Below are positions 17,595-26,974 of a DNA stretch of 41,224 nucleotides, one piece after another; position 1 is the first letter of the stretch; each line of letters opens with the position of its first letter. The notes below the pieces were generated by a model that saw only the letters and a list, made by a program, of their open reading frames with translations, did no database searches and had not been told where the DNA came from. Made by a program: the position numbers and the translations under genes. This stretch comes from Nitrospira sp. (lineage in GTDB: Bacteria; Nitrospirota; Nitrospiria; Nitrospirales; Nitrospiraceae). The DNA is taken from assembly GCA_005116955.1 (NCBI GenBank), contig SWDI01000002.1:166497-207720 (forward strand), given 5' to 3'.

Positions 17595-17722
17595 GCACAA
17601 ACCCTGGCGAATATGACCGGATGGAATATCGGCGAGATTCGCAAGGCCATGAACCTAGCCTCATTGCCAGCAGACGAGGATAAGAAGTGGTATCAGCGAT
17701 TGTGGACGAACTAGATGATCAT

Positions 17723-17761
17723 GTTGAGGGCGAAGCCGGCATGCACGACTTCGCCCTCAAC
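17723..17761 (+). terminator. Long perfect hairpin closing the DUF2330 operon
   Basis: A perfect 13-bp stem, GTTGAGGGCGAAG (17723-17735) with CTTCGCCCTCAAC (17749-17761), and a 13-base loop. It lies just after the ancestral DUF2330 stop and before a convergent gene, so it may serve both strands. Confidence 0.65.
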
Positions 17762-17796
17762 GACTCGACATCAACCACGAATGAGCAGTATTTGGA

Positions 17797-18657
17797 TTAA
17801 CTCTGGATCGACAGTGAGAGTGATGTCTCGGTGACTGTTCGATAGGCCACAAGTAAGCTGCTGCTGGTTGTCGGCGAGTTAATCTCATCCAATACTTGAG
17901 GTCGTGAATGATTCTGCTCATCAGCCTTGGGCTCCTGCTTGCCTCGAAGTTCCTTCGCCAGATCCTCGCGTAACTTGTCGAAGAAGTCTGGCAGATGCTT
18001 ACGGACCTTCTCTAACTCGACCTTCGCTTCCTTCAGTGCATCAAGGACTTGCTGAATGATTGATGCCAGCTGCGCGTCTTTTACTGGAACAGTGAGATGA
18101 GTTCCATCGGGTGAATCCGATGACGGGATGGGCTCCGGGGTACCGTGTGATGCTGCCACCACCGCAACCGATCGAACAACTTCGACAGTCAAATCAAGAC
18201 TGGAGAGTGAGTCCAACTGTGTAAACCCTTCCGCAAGTTTGGTGATATGCGCTCTGGCATCCTCATCTTGGCCCTGAAAGAATCCACGAAAGATGTTCGC
18301 AATATTCCCGAAGAGGATTTTCAGGTCGTGCAGCTCCTCTTTGTTGAGATCTCCATCCACAGCGATACCGAACTCTCGTTGGACGGCGTAGTGTGTATAC
18401 GTCGCTTCAACCTTCCCCGTTGTCCGATCGTCCGCCACCTGGGAGCTATAGCTTCCTGATCGAAAATCGGTTGCAAGATCTGCGGTAAGGGTAATCCGAT
18501 CCCCCTCTGCTGTCCTCACCGCAAGACGTCCGGACAAATCGTTGGACACCGCCACGCCGCTCACCCTGGTATCCAGTCGATGGCCCTCAGCATCGGATAG
18601 CTGACGCAGATTGAAGAAGTGATGTGGATCGATGGATGTCAGGGCCTGAACCGGCAT
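17797..18657 (-). CDS. Conserved hypothetical protein with central helical region
   Basis: 286 residues, no signal peptide. A beta-rich N-terminal third (GRLAVRTAEGDRITLTADLAT) leads to a helical middle containing LNKEELHDLKILFGNIANIF and RGFFQGQDEDARAHITKLAE, then a Lys/Glu-rich predicted coiled coil (LKEAKVELEKVRKHLPDFFD) and a disordered tail. This layout resembles a group of proteins of unknown role seen beside cell-surface genes; I cannot name it. An AGGAG ribosome binding site precedes the ATG. Confidence 0.6.
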   Translation of the reverse strand: MPVQALTSIDPHHFFNLRQLSDAEGHRLDTRVSGVAVSNDLSGRLAVRTAEGDRITLTADLATDFRSGSYSSQVADDRTTGKVEATYTHYAVQREFGIAVDGDLNKEELHDLKILFGNIANIFRGFFQGQDEDARAHITKLAEGFTQLDSLSSLDLTVEVVRSVAVVAASHGTPEPIPSSDSPDGTHLTVPVKDAQLASIIQQVLDALKEAKVELEKVRKHLPDFFDKLREDLAKELRGKQEPKADEQNHSRPQVLDEINSPTTSSSLLVAYRTVTETSLSLSIQS

Positions 18658-18796
18658 ATGAGGTCTCCTACTCGATTGATGAGAGATACGCCTTGCCTCA
18701 TTCCGCTATCGGCATCTCGTCGGCTGAACTTAAGAGACCATATGATATAGTGTGGGCATTCAGACATCTTGATCCTGCTTAAAGAGGGAGGACTCC

Positions 18797-19195
18797 ATGC
18801 GGAAATCTTTTCGAACTATGGCAGCCATCGGTGCAAGCCTGATGTTTGGCACAACGGGTTGCACCCTGAAAGCCACCATTAATCAAACGACCGACACGAC
18901 ATCCAACATCACCGGCACCACGTCAGGAGCTGCCTGGTGGAGTGAAGATGGCCAAATTAAGCCGGATTTTAAAACGACGGCGTTTGTCAGCTTCAATCAC
19001 GAGAATCTACGGCAGAATCTGGCAGCAGGACGAGGAGAATATTTGGTGTCAATGAGTACGCTGTTGGGGATTCCGGAAGACCGGCAACCGGCATTTTTCT
19101 CCGCCGCCCAGGCAAGTTATACCCAGATGGCGGATCGGGATTCCACGGCCTTGCTCGCACTGTTGAAGGACACCTCCAGGTTGTTTGTTCGCTGA
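18797..19195 (+). CDS. Putative lipoprotein, DUF3015-like
   Basis: 132 residues. A signal peptide ends in GTTGC (C22), a plausible but imperfect lipobox. The mature part has FVSFNHENLRQNLAAGRGEY and LVSMSTLLGIPEDRQPAF, matching the general DUF3015 pattern (bound helix, GEYL, LLG). Function unknown. GGGAGG lies before the ATG. It is convergent with the helicase fragment, separated by only seven bases. Confidence 0.6.
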   Translation: MRKSFRTMAAIGASLMFGTTGCTLKATINQTTDTTSNITGTTSGAAWWSEDGQIKPDFKTTAFVSFNHENLRQNLAAGRGEYLVSMSTLLGIPEDRQPAFFSAAQASYTQMADRDSTALLALLKDTSRLFVR

Positions 19196-19202
19196 CCTGA
19201 GG

Positions 19203-21221
19203 TTAAGGACGTTGCTGCACGGCCCGTGCACCGACCTGCTCTTGGGCGAAGAGCGCGGTCTCACCCTGACGACCGATGACCGTCCGCACCACAATCCCAT
19301 CTTTGAGGATGAGAAAGTTTGTTGGAACAGCGGGGATGCGTGGCCCCGGCAACACAATCCCCGCAAGATTCAGCGGATCGCAGGCTGAAATCTTCACCTC
19401 CACCCCGGCGCTCAGATTGCCGCTTTTACGCAATGCACGCAACCCCCCCAGCGCCTCCGGCAAGGCAAACTGCTCACCGGTAAATCCACTCACGAATCGA
19501 CCGCCACGGACTTCTCCTGCCATCTCCATCCGCCGATACTGTACCAGCAGATCCCGCCAGGATAGAGCTATCGATTCCCGTGCTAGCAGATCACGAAACA
19601 CAACCCCATAACGACGAAGCAGTTGGTGGGCGGTGCGTTCGCATAAGCCAACAGCCGTCAGATGACCGCTCTCTGCTGACCGCAACAACGACCACCGTCC
19701 TGCTGCATGCCGAGGCCGACGCGCCCGTTCTCCTCCCTCGGCGCGACGCCGATGCGGGTCCATGAGGGCACGGAGATTATCGAACCCATCAGCCGTCACC
19801 AGACCGGCGGCCACCAGCTCCCACAATCCCTGCTCGACCTCAGAGGGAAGATGGTTGGTGATCCGCACCAGGTCGGTAAAAAAACTGGCCCCCTGTTGCT
19901 GCAACGCACGACGGAGATCTTGGGCTACCGAACTCAGCAGTGTGAACGGATCGGGGCCTACTGCCGCTACATCACGATGGAGTGCGGCGAGCAACCAGTC
20001 ACACTCCTCCCGCGGGAAGATACTGATGGGCGCAATGCTCGTCGGGGTGATGCACCGCCCCGACATCTCACTACCCGATGCCAGTTTCGGATGGGGCGAG
20101 AGGCGCCCCCAACTGACCACGCCGCTTAGACAGAGCCGATCTAAGAGTTCCGGCTCATACTTGGCCATCCTCGTACGTAACAGCTGGGGCTCCCACGCAG
20201 ATGCCGCGGCATCGAACCCGGCGAGTTGTTTGATGACCTCCATGAGCCCCGCGTCGCCATGCTGACGCGACCCTGGCACGACATGCTGCCATTGCATCAA
20301 GAATCGCATAAAGTCCGACGCCGTCACCGGTTCCACTTCCTTGCGCAGGATCCCGATCGTCAACCGATGGATCCTGGCCAGTAAGCGGCGGTGACACCAC
20401 TCTCGTCCAGATGCGCCGGATAGTGCTGAGTGCTGAGGACTGAGTGCTGAGATCGCACGGAATTGGCCGCGCAGGACTTGACCTTGGGATTCGAGGCGAA
20501 TCATCGCGGCCTCGATAGCAGGAACCGGAAGATGCAGTCGCTCGGCCAGCTCTATCGTCGTCATCGGGCCAATGCTTTCCATCCACCCAAGCACGACGGC
20601 ATTACAGGTCCAGTCCTCACCGCCGGTTAACAGCTGTCGGACTCGTTCACTATTTTCGGTGGCAACCCATCCCTGTACATCTTGAACAGCAAGGACTATC
20701 ACACGACCAGTCTCGACTAGGGATGGAAAGAACGGAATCCACGCACTCACCTCGGCCTCAGGCACCCACACCAGCGTTAAGAGTGCGTCATGCAGTTCGT
20801 CGGCATCGCGCACCACCGGCCAGGATTCACGTTGCACTGTTTCAATCGCAGCTGGATCCAAGGCCCCTACTTGCCCCAGCAGATCCGGCGGCAGCGTCCG
20901 GCGCAATTCCACGGCCCGCGCCCGCCGCTCTTCCAATGGTGCATCATCCAGGAAGGCATAGGGATTGGCGTTCAGGATTTCGTGGGAGAACACAGAGGGC
21001 GCCGGCGTCTCCACCGCCACACAACGAATGTGGCCGGCCTCGATCCGTTGCAGCACCGCCGTCAGGCCATCAAGATCCATCGCCTCCGTTAGACAATCAC
21101 GCATCGTCTCCGCCACTAGCGGATGGTCGGGGATCTGACGAGCAGCTCGCTCCCCTGTTAGATTCTCGGGCGTGTCAAGTTTTCTGTGTAACTGATTGTG
21201 GTTAATCACTGGTAGGCACAC
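19203..21221 (-). CDS. lhr: Lhr-type helicase, C-terminal part (separated by insertion)
   Basis: 672 residues, the C-terminal half of the Lhr (large helicase-related) family, with helical and winged-helix segments and no ATPase motifs. The first 18 or so codons come from inserted DNA (GTG start at 21219-21221, AGGGG five bases upstream). The true helicase sequence begins at ENLTGERAARQIPDHPLV. Removing the element at 21168-21363 together with one 8-base target copy restores the frame exactly to the upstream half ([16 protein letters not shown]). The C-terminal domains of Lhr contact DNA and the protein core, so this part alone is unlikely to act as a helicase, though it might still be translated. 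Confidence 0.85.
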   Translation of the reverse strand: MCLPVINHNQLHRKLDTPENLTGERAARQIPDHPLVAETMRDCLTEAMDLDGLTAVLQRIEAGHIRCVAVETPAPSVFSHEILNANPYAFLDDAPLEERRARAVELRRTLPPDLLGQVGALDPAAIETVQRESWPVVRDADELHDALLTLVWVPEAEVSAWIPFFPSLVETGRVIVLAVQDVQGWVATENSERVRQLLTGGEDWTCNAVVLGWMESIGPMTTIELAERLHLPVPAIEAAMIRLESQGQVLRGQFRAISALSPQHSALSGASGREWCHRRLLARIHRLTIGILRKEVEPVTASDFMRFLMQWQHVVPGSRQHGDAGLMEVIKQLAGFDAAASAWEPQLLRTRMAKYEPELLDRLCLSGVVSWGRLSPHPKLASGSEMSGRCITPTSIAPISIFPREECDWLLAALHRDVAAVGPDPFTLLSSVAQDLRRALQQQGASFFTDLVRITNHLPSEVEQGLWELVAAGLVTADGFDNLRALMDPHRRRAEGGERARRPRHAAGRWSLLRSAESGHLTAVGLCERTAHQLLRRYGVVFRDLLARESIALSWRDLLVQYRRMEMAGEVRGGRFVSGFTGEQFALPEALGGLRALRKSGNLSAGVEVKISACDPLNLAGIVLPGPRIPAVPTNFLILKDGIVVRTVIGRQGETALFAQEQVGARAVQQRP

Positions 21222-21363
21222 GATCCCCTAAAATCATGGCAAATTGATTGAGCGCCCGTTTCCACAGCAACGCATCCGTGTTGGTATCTGGCTTGGTCAT
21301 CAAACCCTCCCTCCTCTCTAGAAGAAGCATGATAACCAGTTACACAGTTAATCTTACACGCCC
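21168..21363. mobile_element. 196-bp miniature element, IS256-like ends, inserted in lhr
   Basis: It begins GGGCGTGT (21168-21175) and ends ACACGCCC (21356-21363). The two ends are inverted copies over about 30 bases, with CTGTGTAACTG shared inside. It is flanked on both sides by AGATTCTC (21160-21167 and 21364-21371), an 8-bp target duplication. The GGG start and 8-bp duplication suit the IS256 family. Only 196 bp remain, so it is an internally deleted or non-autonomous copy. Its insertion splits the Lhr gene. Confidence 0.88.
21202..21300 (-). pseudogene. 32-residue transposase N-terminal remnant inside the miniature element
   Basis: ATG at 21298-21300, preceded by a strong ribosome binding site (GAGGAGGGAGGG). 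The reading frame gives MTKPDTNTDALLWKRALNQF followed by AMILGDRVPTSD and a TAA at 21202. Position, strong ribosome binding site and helix-rich start suggest the first codons of the parent transposase joined to its tail by deletion. This is inference; the identity needs a parent element. Confidence 0.45.
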
Positions 21364-23687
21364 AGATTCTCCTGACAAGCAATCGCATCGGGAAACACTG
21401 CCGCCAGCAGATCCTCGGCCCTCATGCGCTGAATCTGCGGCGGCACCTTCTTGCCGTTCGAAAAGCGCAGCAACGCCAGCGCGCGCGACGCATTCCAACG
21501 CCACCTGGTGGTGAACATCGGGGCCAGCAAGACCGCTTGAATCAAGACCTCTCGCACCGTGTTGGAATGGAGATAGCTGAACACGGACTCCAGCGGGAAA
21601 CTGTGCTTCTCGCCCAGTGAGATCACGAGGCCGTTATCCGTCGCCGCCGCCTGCAGCTCGAAATCAAACGTCACACAAAATCGCTTACGCAGCGCGAGCC
21701 CCCAGGCTTTGTTGATGCGTCCACCAAACGGGGCATGGATGATCAGCTGCATCCCCCCGCTTTCATCGAAGAATCGCTCGGCCACGATCGTCTCCTGCGT
21801 CGGCACGACTCCCAATACCGCCTTGCCAGCCAACACATATTCGATGACCTGCTGGGCACCGCGTGAATCGAGCGCACATTCTTGGCGAAGCCACTGGACC
21901 GGTGAGGGGGTCTCGTTCGCAATTCTATCGATCTCAGCCCGCAATGACGCGACTTCAGCGGAGAGTTCCGCTGTGCGAGATGGCGCTTCCCCTCGCCAGA
22001 ACGGAATGCTGGGCGGCGCCCCTCGCGCATCTTCTACCCGTACCTTGCCCGCCTCGACGCCCTTGATGCGCCATGAGGTATTGCCGAGCAGCATGATGTC
22101 GCCCGCCAGACTCTCCACGGCGAAGTCTTCATCGACGGACCCAACCACCGTGCCGTCCGGTTCCGCCACGACAGCGTAATTCGCAGTATCGGGAATCGCA
22201 CCGCCTGAAGTGATAGCCGCCAGCCGCGCCCCACGTCGGCCTCTGATTCGATGATTGATCCGGTCGTGATAGAGATAGGCCAGTCCGCGCCCTCGCTGCG
22301 TCGCAATGCCATCAGCCAACATCCGCACCACGGCATCGAAGTCGTCCCGTAACAGAATGCGATAGGGAAAGGCTCGCCGACAGAGTGCGAACAAGTCCTC
22401 CTCCGCCCAAGTCTGGCTGGCTGAAGCAGCCACGATCTGTTGGGCCAGGATATCGAGTGGAGCCGGCGGCACGGTGATCTGATCCAGCATCCCCTGCTTG
22501 ATTGCCCGCACCAAGGCGGCACATTCCAGCAATTCATCCCTGGTCATCGCGAACAGGCGACCTTTCGGAATTGCGTGGATCCAATGGCCTGCCCTCCCGA
22601 TCCGCTGCAGCCCCGTGGCGATGGCTCTCGGCGACCCGATCTGACAAACAAGATCGACGGTGCCGACATCAATGCCCAGTTCCAACGAGGCCGTGGCAAT
22701 CACGACGCGAGTCTTGCCGGTTTTCAACCGCTCTTCCGCCGAGAGGCGAATCTGCCGCGAGAGGCTCCCATGATGGGCCGCCACAACATCCGGGCCTAAG
22801 TCTTTGAGACGTTCCTCCAGATAATGCGATACCCGCTCAGCCAATCGACGCGTATTGACAAACACCAACGTGGAACGATGCTGCCGGACCAGCTCAGCTA
22901 CACGATCATAGACATCCGACCAGATCGCATTCGTGGCGACGGCACTCAGCTCATCCTTCGGCACTTCGACAGCCAGATCCAACTCGCGGCGATGGCCGAC
23001 ATCAATGATCCCCGGGCGTGGGCGAGCGCCGACAAGAAACTCCGCTACCAATTCGATCGGTCGCTGGGTTGCCGATAAGCCGATCCGCTGTGGTTTTGTG
23101 AAGGTGAGCGCTTCCAGCCGTTCCAACGACAGCGCCAGATGAGCCCCGCGCTTGTTGGGTGCCAGCGCATGAATCTCGTCCACGATCACCGTGCGTACCG
23201 TCTGTAAGAGCTTTCGGCTCTTCTCGGCAGTCAGTAAGATGAAGAGCGACTCCGGAGTCGTGACGAGGATATGGGGCGGCCGTTTCAGCATCTGCTGACG
23301 ATCCGTCATCGGCGTGTCGCCGGTACGGACCAAGACGCGTAGTTCCGGCATCAGCAGCCCGGCCTGCAAGGCAAGCTGACCGATTTCCGCCAGCGGCTTC
23401 TGAAGATTTTTCTGGATGTCGTTACTTAAAGCCTTGAGCGGTGAGACGTAGAGGACATGGGTGTGGTCGTCCAGTTCACGGGCCAGGGCCTGTTTGAAGA
23501 GCTGATCAATGCAGGAGAGAAAGGCCGCAAGGGTCTTGCCGGATCCGGTCGGAGCAGCGATCAGCGCATCCGTTCCAGATTGAATCGCGGGCCACGCTCG
23601 GAGTTGAACGTCGGTCGGCTGGCCGACCTGCGAAGCAAACCATTCCGAGATGACCGGATGGAATCGAGTGAGTGGCATCGGCGGCAT
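21354..23687 (-). CDS. lhr: Lhr-type helicase, ATPase part (truncated by insertion)
   Basis: 777 residues with the RecA-like core of an Lhr superfamily 2 helicase. The Q-motif region precedes Walker A APTGSGKT (about residues 41-48). [10 protein letters not shown] follows (motif Ia), then the Walker B box as VDEIHAL, LSATQ (motif III), [12 protein letters not shown] (motif IV) and QRIGRAGH (motif VI). Lhr enzymes are 3'-5' DNA/RNA helicases linked to repair. The last two residues and stop (GV*) are contributed by the inserted element. The intact gene would be about 1430 codons. The start is uncertain (ATG at 23687 or 23678; no good ribosome binding site). Confidence 0.9.
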   Translation of the reverse strand: MPPMPLTRFHPVISEWFASQVGQPTDVQLRAWPAIQSGTDALIAAPTGSGKTLAAFLSCIDQLFKQALARELDDHTHVLYVSPLKALSNDIQKNLQKPLAEIGQLALQAGLLMPELRVLVRTGDTPMTDRQQMLKRPPHILVTTPESLFILLTAEKSRKLLQTVRTVIVDEIHALAPNKRGAHLALSLERLEALTFTKPQRIGLSATQRPIELVAEFLVGARPRPGIIDVGHRRELDLAVEVPKDELSAVATNAIWSDVYDRVAELVRQHRSTLVFVNTRRLAERVSHYLEERLKDLGPDVVAAHHGSLSRQIRLSAEERLKTGKTRVVIATASLELGIDVGTVDLVCQIGSPRAIATGLQRIGRAGHWIHAIPKGRLFAMTRDELLECAALVRAIKQGMLDQITVPPAPLDILAQQIVAASASQTWAEEDLFALCRRAFPYRILLRDDFDAVVRMLADGIATQRGRGLAYLYHDRINHRIRGRRGARLAAITSGGAIPDTANYAVVAEPDGTVVGSVDEDFAVESLAGDIMLLGNTSWRIKGVEAGKVRVEDARGAPPSIPFWRGEAPSRTAELSAEVASLRAEIDRIANETPSPVQWLRQECALDSRGAQQVIEYVLAGKAVLGVVPTQETIVAERFFDESGGMQLIIHAPFGGRINKAWGLALRKRFCVTFDFELQAAATDNGLVISLGEKHSFPLESVFSYLHSNTVREVLIQAVLLAPMFTTRWRWNASRALALLRFSNGKKVPPQIQRMRAEDLLAAVFPDAIACQENLGV

Positions 23688-23804
23688 TTAATCACGCATG
23701 AAAGATGTCAGTAGGGCACACCTGCGCGTCCTCGCTCTATGACATCATGCGAAACTGACAGCCCATTTCGCAACCCATGGCAAATGTGGCATCATGGCGA
23801 TCTC

Positions 23805-24530
23805 ATGTACCTCTCCATCGTCATCCCGGCATTCAACGAAGCCCGTCTGATCGAAGACTCGCTGAAATCCGTCGCTGCCGCGATCGCTGCGAATCAGAAA
23901 TCCGGTTTCACATCCGAGATCATTGTCGTGGATAACAATTCCACTGACAATACAGCCGAGCTTGCCAGACTAGCCGGTGCAACAGTCGTCTTCGAACCGA
24001 TCAATCAAATCGGCCGGGCCCGCAACGCCGGTGCAGCTCACGCCACGGGAGACTGGCTGCTATTCTTGGATGCCGACAGCCTGCTGAGTCCCGGCCTGCT
24101 GGCCGATATTCTGCAACTGATTGAGTCAGGAAAGTACGTTGGATGCGGCAGCACACTGCGCATGGATGGGCTGCCCTGGTGGGCGAACTTGACCCTACAG
24201 TTCTGGACGTCGGTCTCGGTACTCTGTCGTTGGGCTGCCGGGGCGCTCGTGGTCTGTCGGCGCGACGCGTTTCAGGAAGTGGGCGGGTTCGACCAGGAGC
24301 TCTACGCACTGGACGAAATCAGACTGAGTAAGCAGCTTAAACAATGGGGACGGCAGCGCAGCCTTCAGTTCACAATTTTAACGGGACACCCTCTCGACAC
24401 CTCGTCGCGTAAAGTGTCGCTCTATTCGAGCCGAGAGATTGCCGTGCTGATCTTCTGCATCTTTTTCCTTCGAAAACAAACACTACAAGATAAGAAACAC
24501 CTCTCGGTGTGGTACGACGGACGGCGCTGA
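23805..24530 (+). CDS. Family 2 glycosyltransferase
   Basis: 241 residues from MYLSIVIPAFNEARL; 22 codons upstream are rejected as non-conserved. It has IIVVDNNSTDNTAE (nucleotide-sugar binding), the FLDADS segment with the DxD metal motif, RARNAG, and a C-terminal GGFDQELYALDEIRLSKQLK with the ED-type acceptor motif region. This is the GT-A fold of inverting GT2 enzymes that move sugars onto lipids or polymers. There are no clear membrane spans except a weak hydrophobic stretch near the C-terminus. It is convergent with the thioredoxin-like gene, three bases apart. Confidence 0.85.
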   Translation: MYLSIVIPAFNEARLIEDSLKSVAAAIAANQKSGFTSEIIVVDNNSTDNTAELARLAGATVVFEPINQIGRARNAGAAHATGDWLLFLDADSLLSPGLLADILQLIESGKYVGCGSTLRMDGLPWWANLTLQFWTSVSVLCRWAAGALVVCRRDAFQEVGGFDQELYALDEIRLSKQLKQWGRQRSLQFTILTGHPLDTSSRKVSLYSSREIAVLIFCIFFLRKQTLQDKKHLSVWYDGRR

Positions 24531-24533
24531 CCA

Positions 24534-25067
24534 TCACCCTTCCGCCAATAAGGCTTGAATCTGCCGCTCTGTCTCGCTGTAGCCCCCCTCACCGATTCTG
24601 ACATAGCGAATGATCCCGCGCTTGTCGATCAAGTACATCGCCGGCCAGTACCGATTCCCGTACCGGTTCCAGGTCGAGAACTCGTTGTCGATCGGTACAG
24701 GGAAACGGATGTCGTGCTCCTTCATATATCGTTTCACATTCTCGATCTCACGTTCGTGTGAGAACTCCGGTGAATGGACGCCGATCACGAGAAAGCCTTG
24801 ATCCGCATAGTGCCGGTACCACTCCTTCACGTAGGGTTCGACGTTTCGGCAGTTGTGACAACCGAACGTCCAGAACTCGACCATCACCACCTTGCCACGG
24901 AGATCAGCCATCCGCAGCGGCGCACTGTTAAGCCAGGTTGGATTGGCGATGTTAGGAGCCGGTTTGCCAATCATCGCGTCGGCCGGACGAAGAGTGAGCC
25001 ATCCTACCAATAGAACGACAACTACAATTCCCAACCAACGAAGCGAAACGCAAGTCTGTCTCAGCAT
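24534..25067 (-). CDS. Membrane-anchored TlpA/ResA-like thioredoxin protein
   Basis: 177 residues from MLRQTC; the ORF extends further but would overlap the upstream gene. An N-terminal anchor (about residues 10-26) precedes a thioredoxin fold with the active-site motif GCHNC (C70 and C73) after MVEFWTF, then VIGVHSPEFSHE and the cis-Pro strand WPAMYLID. It likely handles disulphide reduction or maturation in the periplasm. The ATG lies one base after the stop of the molybdenum oxidoreductase gene, so it is the third gene of a cytochrome b / oxidoreductase / thioredoxin operon. Confidence 0.85.
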   Translation of the reverse strand: MLRQTCVSLRWLGIVVVVLLVGWLTLRPADAMIGKPAPNIANPTWLNSAPLRMADLRGKVVMVEFWTFGCHNCRNVEPYVKEWYRHYADQGFLVIGVHSPEFSHEREIENVKRYMKEHDIRFPVPIDNEFSTWNRYGNRYWPAMYLIDKRGIIRYVRIGEGGYSETERQIQALLAEG

Positions 25068-25068
25068 C

Positions 25069-25839
25069 CTAAATCCCGGCGTACCACTCATACCCCTGAT
25101 CCTCCCAATAACCACCCTTGCCACCTCCGATGCCGGCAAGGGATTCGACCAACTCGATCTTCATGACATACTTTGCCTGCTTGTATCCGAGCTGTCGCTC
25201 GAAGCGGAGCCTGAGAGGAGCGCCATGTGGAACATCCAGTGGCGAACTATTGAGCTCGTACGCCAAAATCGTCTGGGGGTGATAGCAATCGGCCACGGCG
25301 ATGCTCTCGTAGTACGCGATCCCTTCGTCATCCACATCGGCACAGTGGAACACAGCATAGCGGGCATTCGGCAACGGTTCGACTTGGCGCATCAAATCAC
25401 CGACTGGGATACCAGTCCATTTCCCAATGGCACTCCACCCCTCGACACAATCATGACGAGTAATTTGCGTCCGAGCGGGCAGCTCTTTCAGCGCAGCAAG
25501 CGACCAACTTCTCGACGCCTGGACCAAGCCAGCCACTTCCAGCATCCATTCCGAAAAGTTCTGTGCGACATGCTCGGCATATTGTTCCGTGCCAGGATCA
25601 GTATTGCCGTTCGCCGGAAAGATCTTCGAGATATCGGCCACACCATATTCTTTTGCCAATGCGTCTTTCGGAGTGACCGCCCGCTGTACAGTTTCCGTCA
25701 ATCGCTCCGCCTTATTAAGAATGGACGGGAACCAACTGCTCTGCGTGAGATTGTCGCACCCAGAGAGCGCAACCAAACTTGCCGCGCCTAACGTTCCCTT
25801 GAGAAATCGGCGTCGTTCCATTGCATGTTCAGACTTCAT
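25069..25839 (-). CDS. Tat-exported molybdopterin oxidoreductase, sulfite-oxidase family (MsrP/YedY-like)
   Basis: 256 residues. A Tat signal (ERRRFLKG, residues 8-15) also carries a lipobox-like LSGC (C28). The domain has ITRHDCVEGWSAIGKWTG, in which C131 is the expected molybdenum ligand, then the C-terminal VPHGAPLRLRFERQLGYKQA and AKYVMKIELVESL typical of the fold. Family members reduce oxidised methionines or other oxides in the periplasm using electrons from a membrane haem protein. The upstream cytochrome b overlaps it by 11 bases and is the likely electron donor. AAGGAG precedes the ATG. Confidence 0.88.
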   Translation of the reverse strand: MKSEHAMERRRFLKGTLGAASLVALSGCDNLTQSSWFPSILNKAERLTETVQRAVTPKDALAKEYGVADISKIFPANGNTDPGTEQYAEHVAQNFSEWMLEVAGLVQASRSWSLAALKELPARTQITRHDCVEGWSAIGKWTGIPVGDLMRQVEPLPNARYAVFHCADVDDEGIAYYESIAVADCYHPQTILAYELNSSPLDVPHGAPLRLRFERQLGYKQAKYVMKIELVESLAGIGGGKGGYWEDQGYEWYAGI

Positions 25840-26755
25840 GACGCACTCCTTGATGTTGAACGAGAAACCACCCCGTGACCATCGAACGGATGTTGTTGAA
25901 GAACCCTGTGAGAATTACCTGGAGAACGTGAATCACGATGAAGCCGATAAACGAAAAACAGGCAACAAAGTGAATCGTCCTCGCCGTTTGGCGTCCTCCC
26001 GATATGGTCAAGAGCCAGGGAAACGCGGTGTCGATCGTCGGCGACATCGCCAGACCAGTGAACACAATCAGCGGTGCCACGATGAACAAGACCGTGGCAT
26101 AGGCCAACTTCTGAAGGATGTTGTACCGCTTCGCTTCTTTGCCGCTTGGATGTCGCAGGAGCAGATGATCTCTGAGTGATTTGCCAATGCCACGAAACTC
26201 TTTGCCGGTTGGAGCCAGGTCGCGAGTGGCATGTCGGCTCGCGAAGGCATAGGCTGTGAACACGAGGCCATTGATCACAAAGAACCATGCGAAGAACAGG
26301 TGCCATTGCCGCCCCATCGCCAGCCACTTGGCGCTGGGAATCGTCGCCCAGGCTGGGAAAGCGCGTCTCATGTCGTCGGAGTAGCCGAGCACGCCGGTCG
26401 TATCGAACTGATGCCCCAGGATCGTGGTCATACCCCTTATCTCACCGCTTTCAGTTTGCATGGGCCTGATTGAGAGTACTGCCTGGTCGCGATCAGAACG
26501 GTCGCCCCAATAGAGCGCTGGGTGCGCATTGAAAATCTGCAGGCCACTCATGATGAGGATGATCAGGAATGGGACATTCATCCAGTGACTGATCCTGACT
26601 GGAAGTCGATGGCGGTACACTCGCTCAATTACAGGGGGAGTCGAAATCATGGGGGTACTCACTGTCGATAACGTTTCAGATGCCGACGGCTCTACAATCG
26701 GCATCTGAGCTCCCTCCCTACTGATAGCTTCTTCCGACTGAATGAGTAACGCCAT
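25829..26755 (-). CDS. Cytochrome b (b561/hydrogenase-type), electron donor to the molybdenum enzyme
   Basis: 308 residues from the ATG at 26753-26755, with GGAGGGGG just upstream. A cytoplasmic lead segment is followed by four hydrophobic spans. Candidate haem histidines are in RISHWMNV (span 1), GRQWHLFFAW (span 2), and RTIHFVACFS with IGFIVIHVLQV (last span). An unusual hydrophilic insert (LYWGDRSDRDQAVLSI) lies between spans 1 and 2. It transfers electrons from quinol across the membrane to the MsrP-like partner. A segment of this gene (26084-26515) recurs at 32159-32590. Confidence 0.85.
   Translation of the reverse strand: MALLIQSEEAISREGAQMPIVEPSASETLSTVSTPMISTPPVIERVYRHRLPVRISHWMNVPFLIILIMSGLQIFNAHPALYWGDRSDRDQAVLSIRPMQTESGEIRGMTTILGHQFDTTGVLGYSDDMRRAFPAWATIPSAKWLAMGRQWHLFFAWFFVINGLVFTAYAFASRHATRDLAPTGKEFRGIGKSLRDHLLLRHPSGKEAKRYNILQKLAYATVLFIVAPLIVFTGLAMSPTIDTAFPWLLTISGGRQTARTIHFVACFSFIGFIVIHVLQVILTGFFNNIRSMVTGWFLVQHQGVRHEV
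26084..26515 (-). repeat. Cytochrome b segment, copy 1 of a direct repeat
   Basis: 432 bases that align without gaps to 32159-32590 in the same orientation, with scattered substitutions (roughly 90% identical by eye). Similarity stops abruptly after CAATAGAG on the right and at GAACAAG on the left. Together the copies bracket the islet at 26.5-32.2 kb. This copy is inside the intact cytochrome b gene. Confidence 0.8.
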
Positions 26756-26974
26756 GATTCCCCCTCCCCTCAATGCACAACCTAGCGTTTCGTCGGAAGT
26801 ATGCGTGGTTTCTTACAGCAGCGAATGATGCATGCGGAAAAACGAAACGGCCTGCCTCGGATGGACCGCGCACAGGCCTTGAAAAGAACAAACGTTTAAT
26901 GGCAAGGATTAAACTCAGCTTGAGTTCTAACTCCACGTGCAACACTTCCAGCTCGAATGGGCAAAGGTGTTGCC

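Noticed and set aside
19276-20265. Plus-strand ORFs overlapping the lhr C-terminal half
   Set aside because: They are antisense shadows of a well-supported helicase frame.
26773-26974. Possible gene between cytochrome b and the IS30 wreck
   Set aside because: The short ORFs overlap the promoter region of the cytochrome b operon and have no features.
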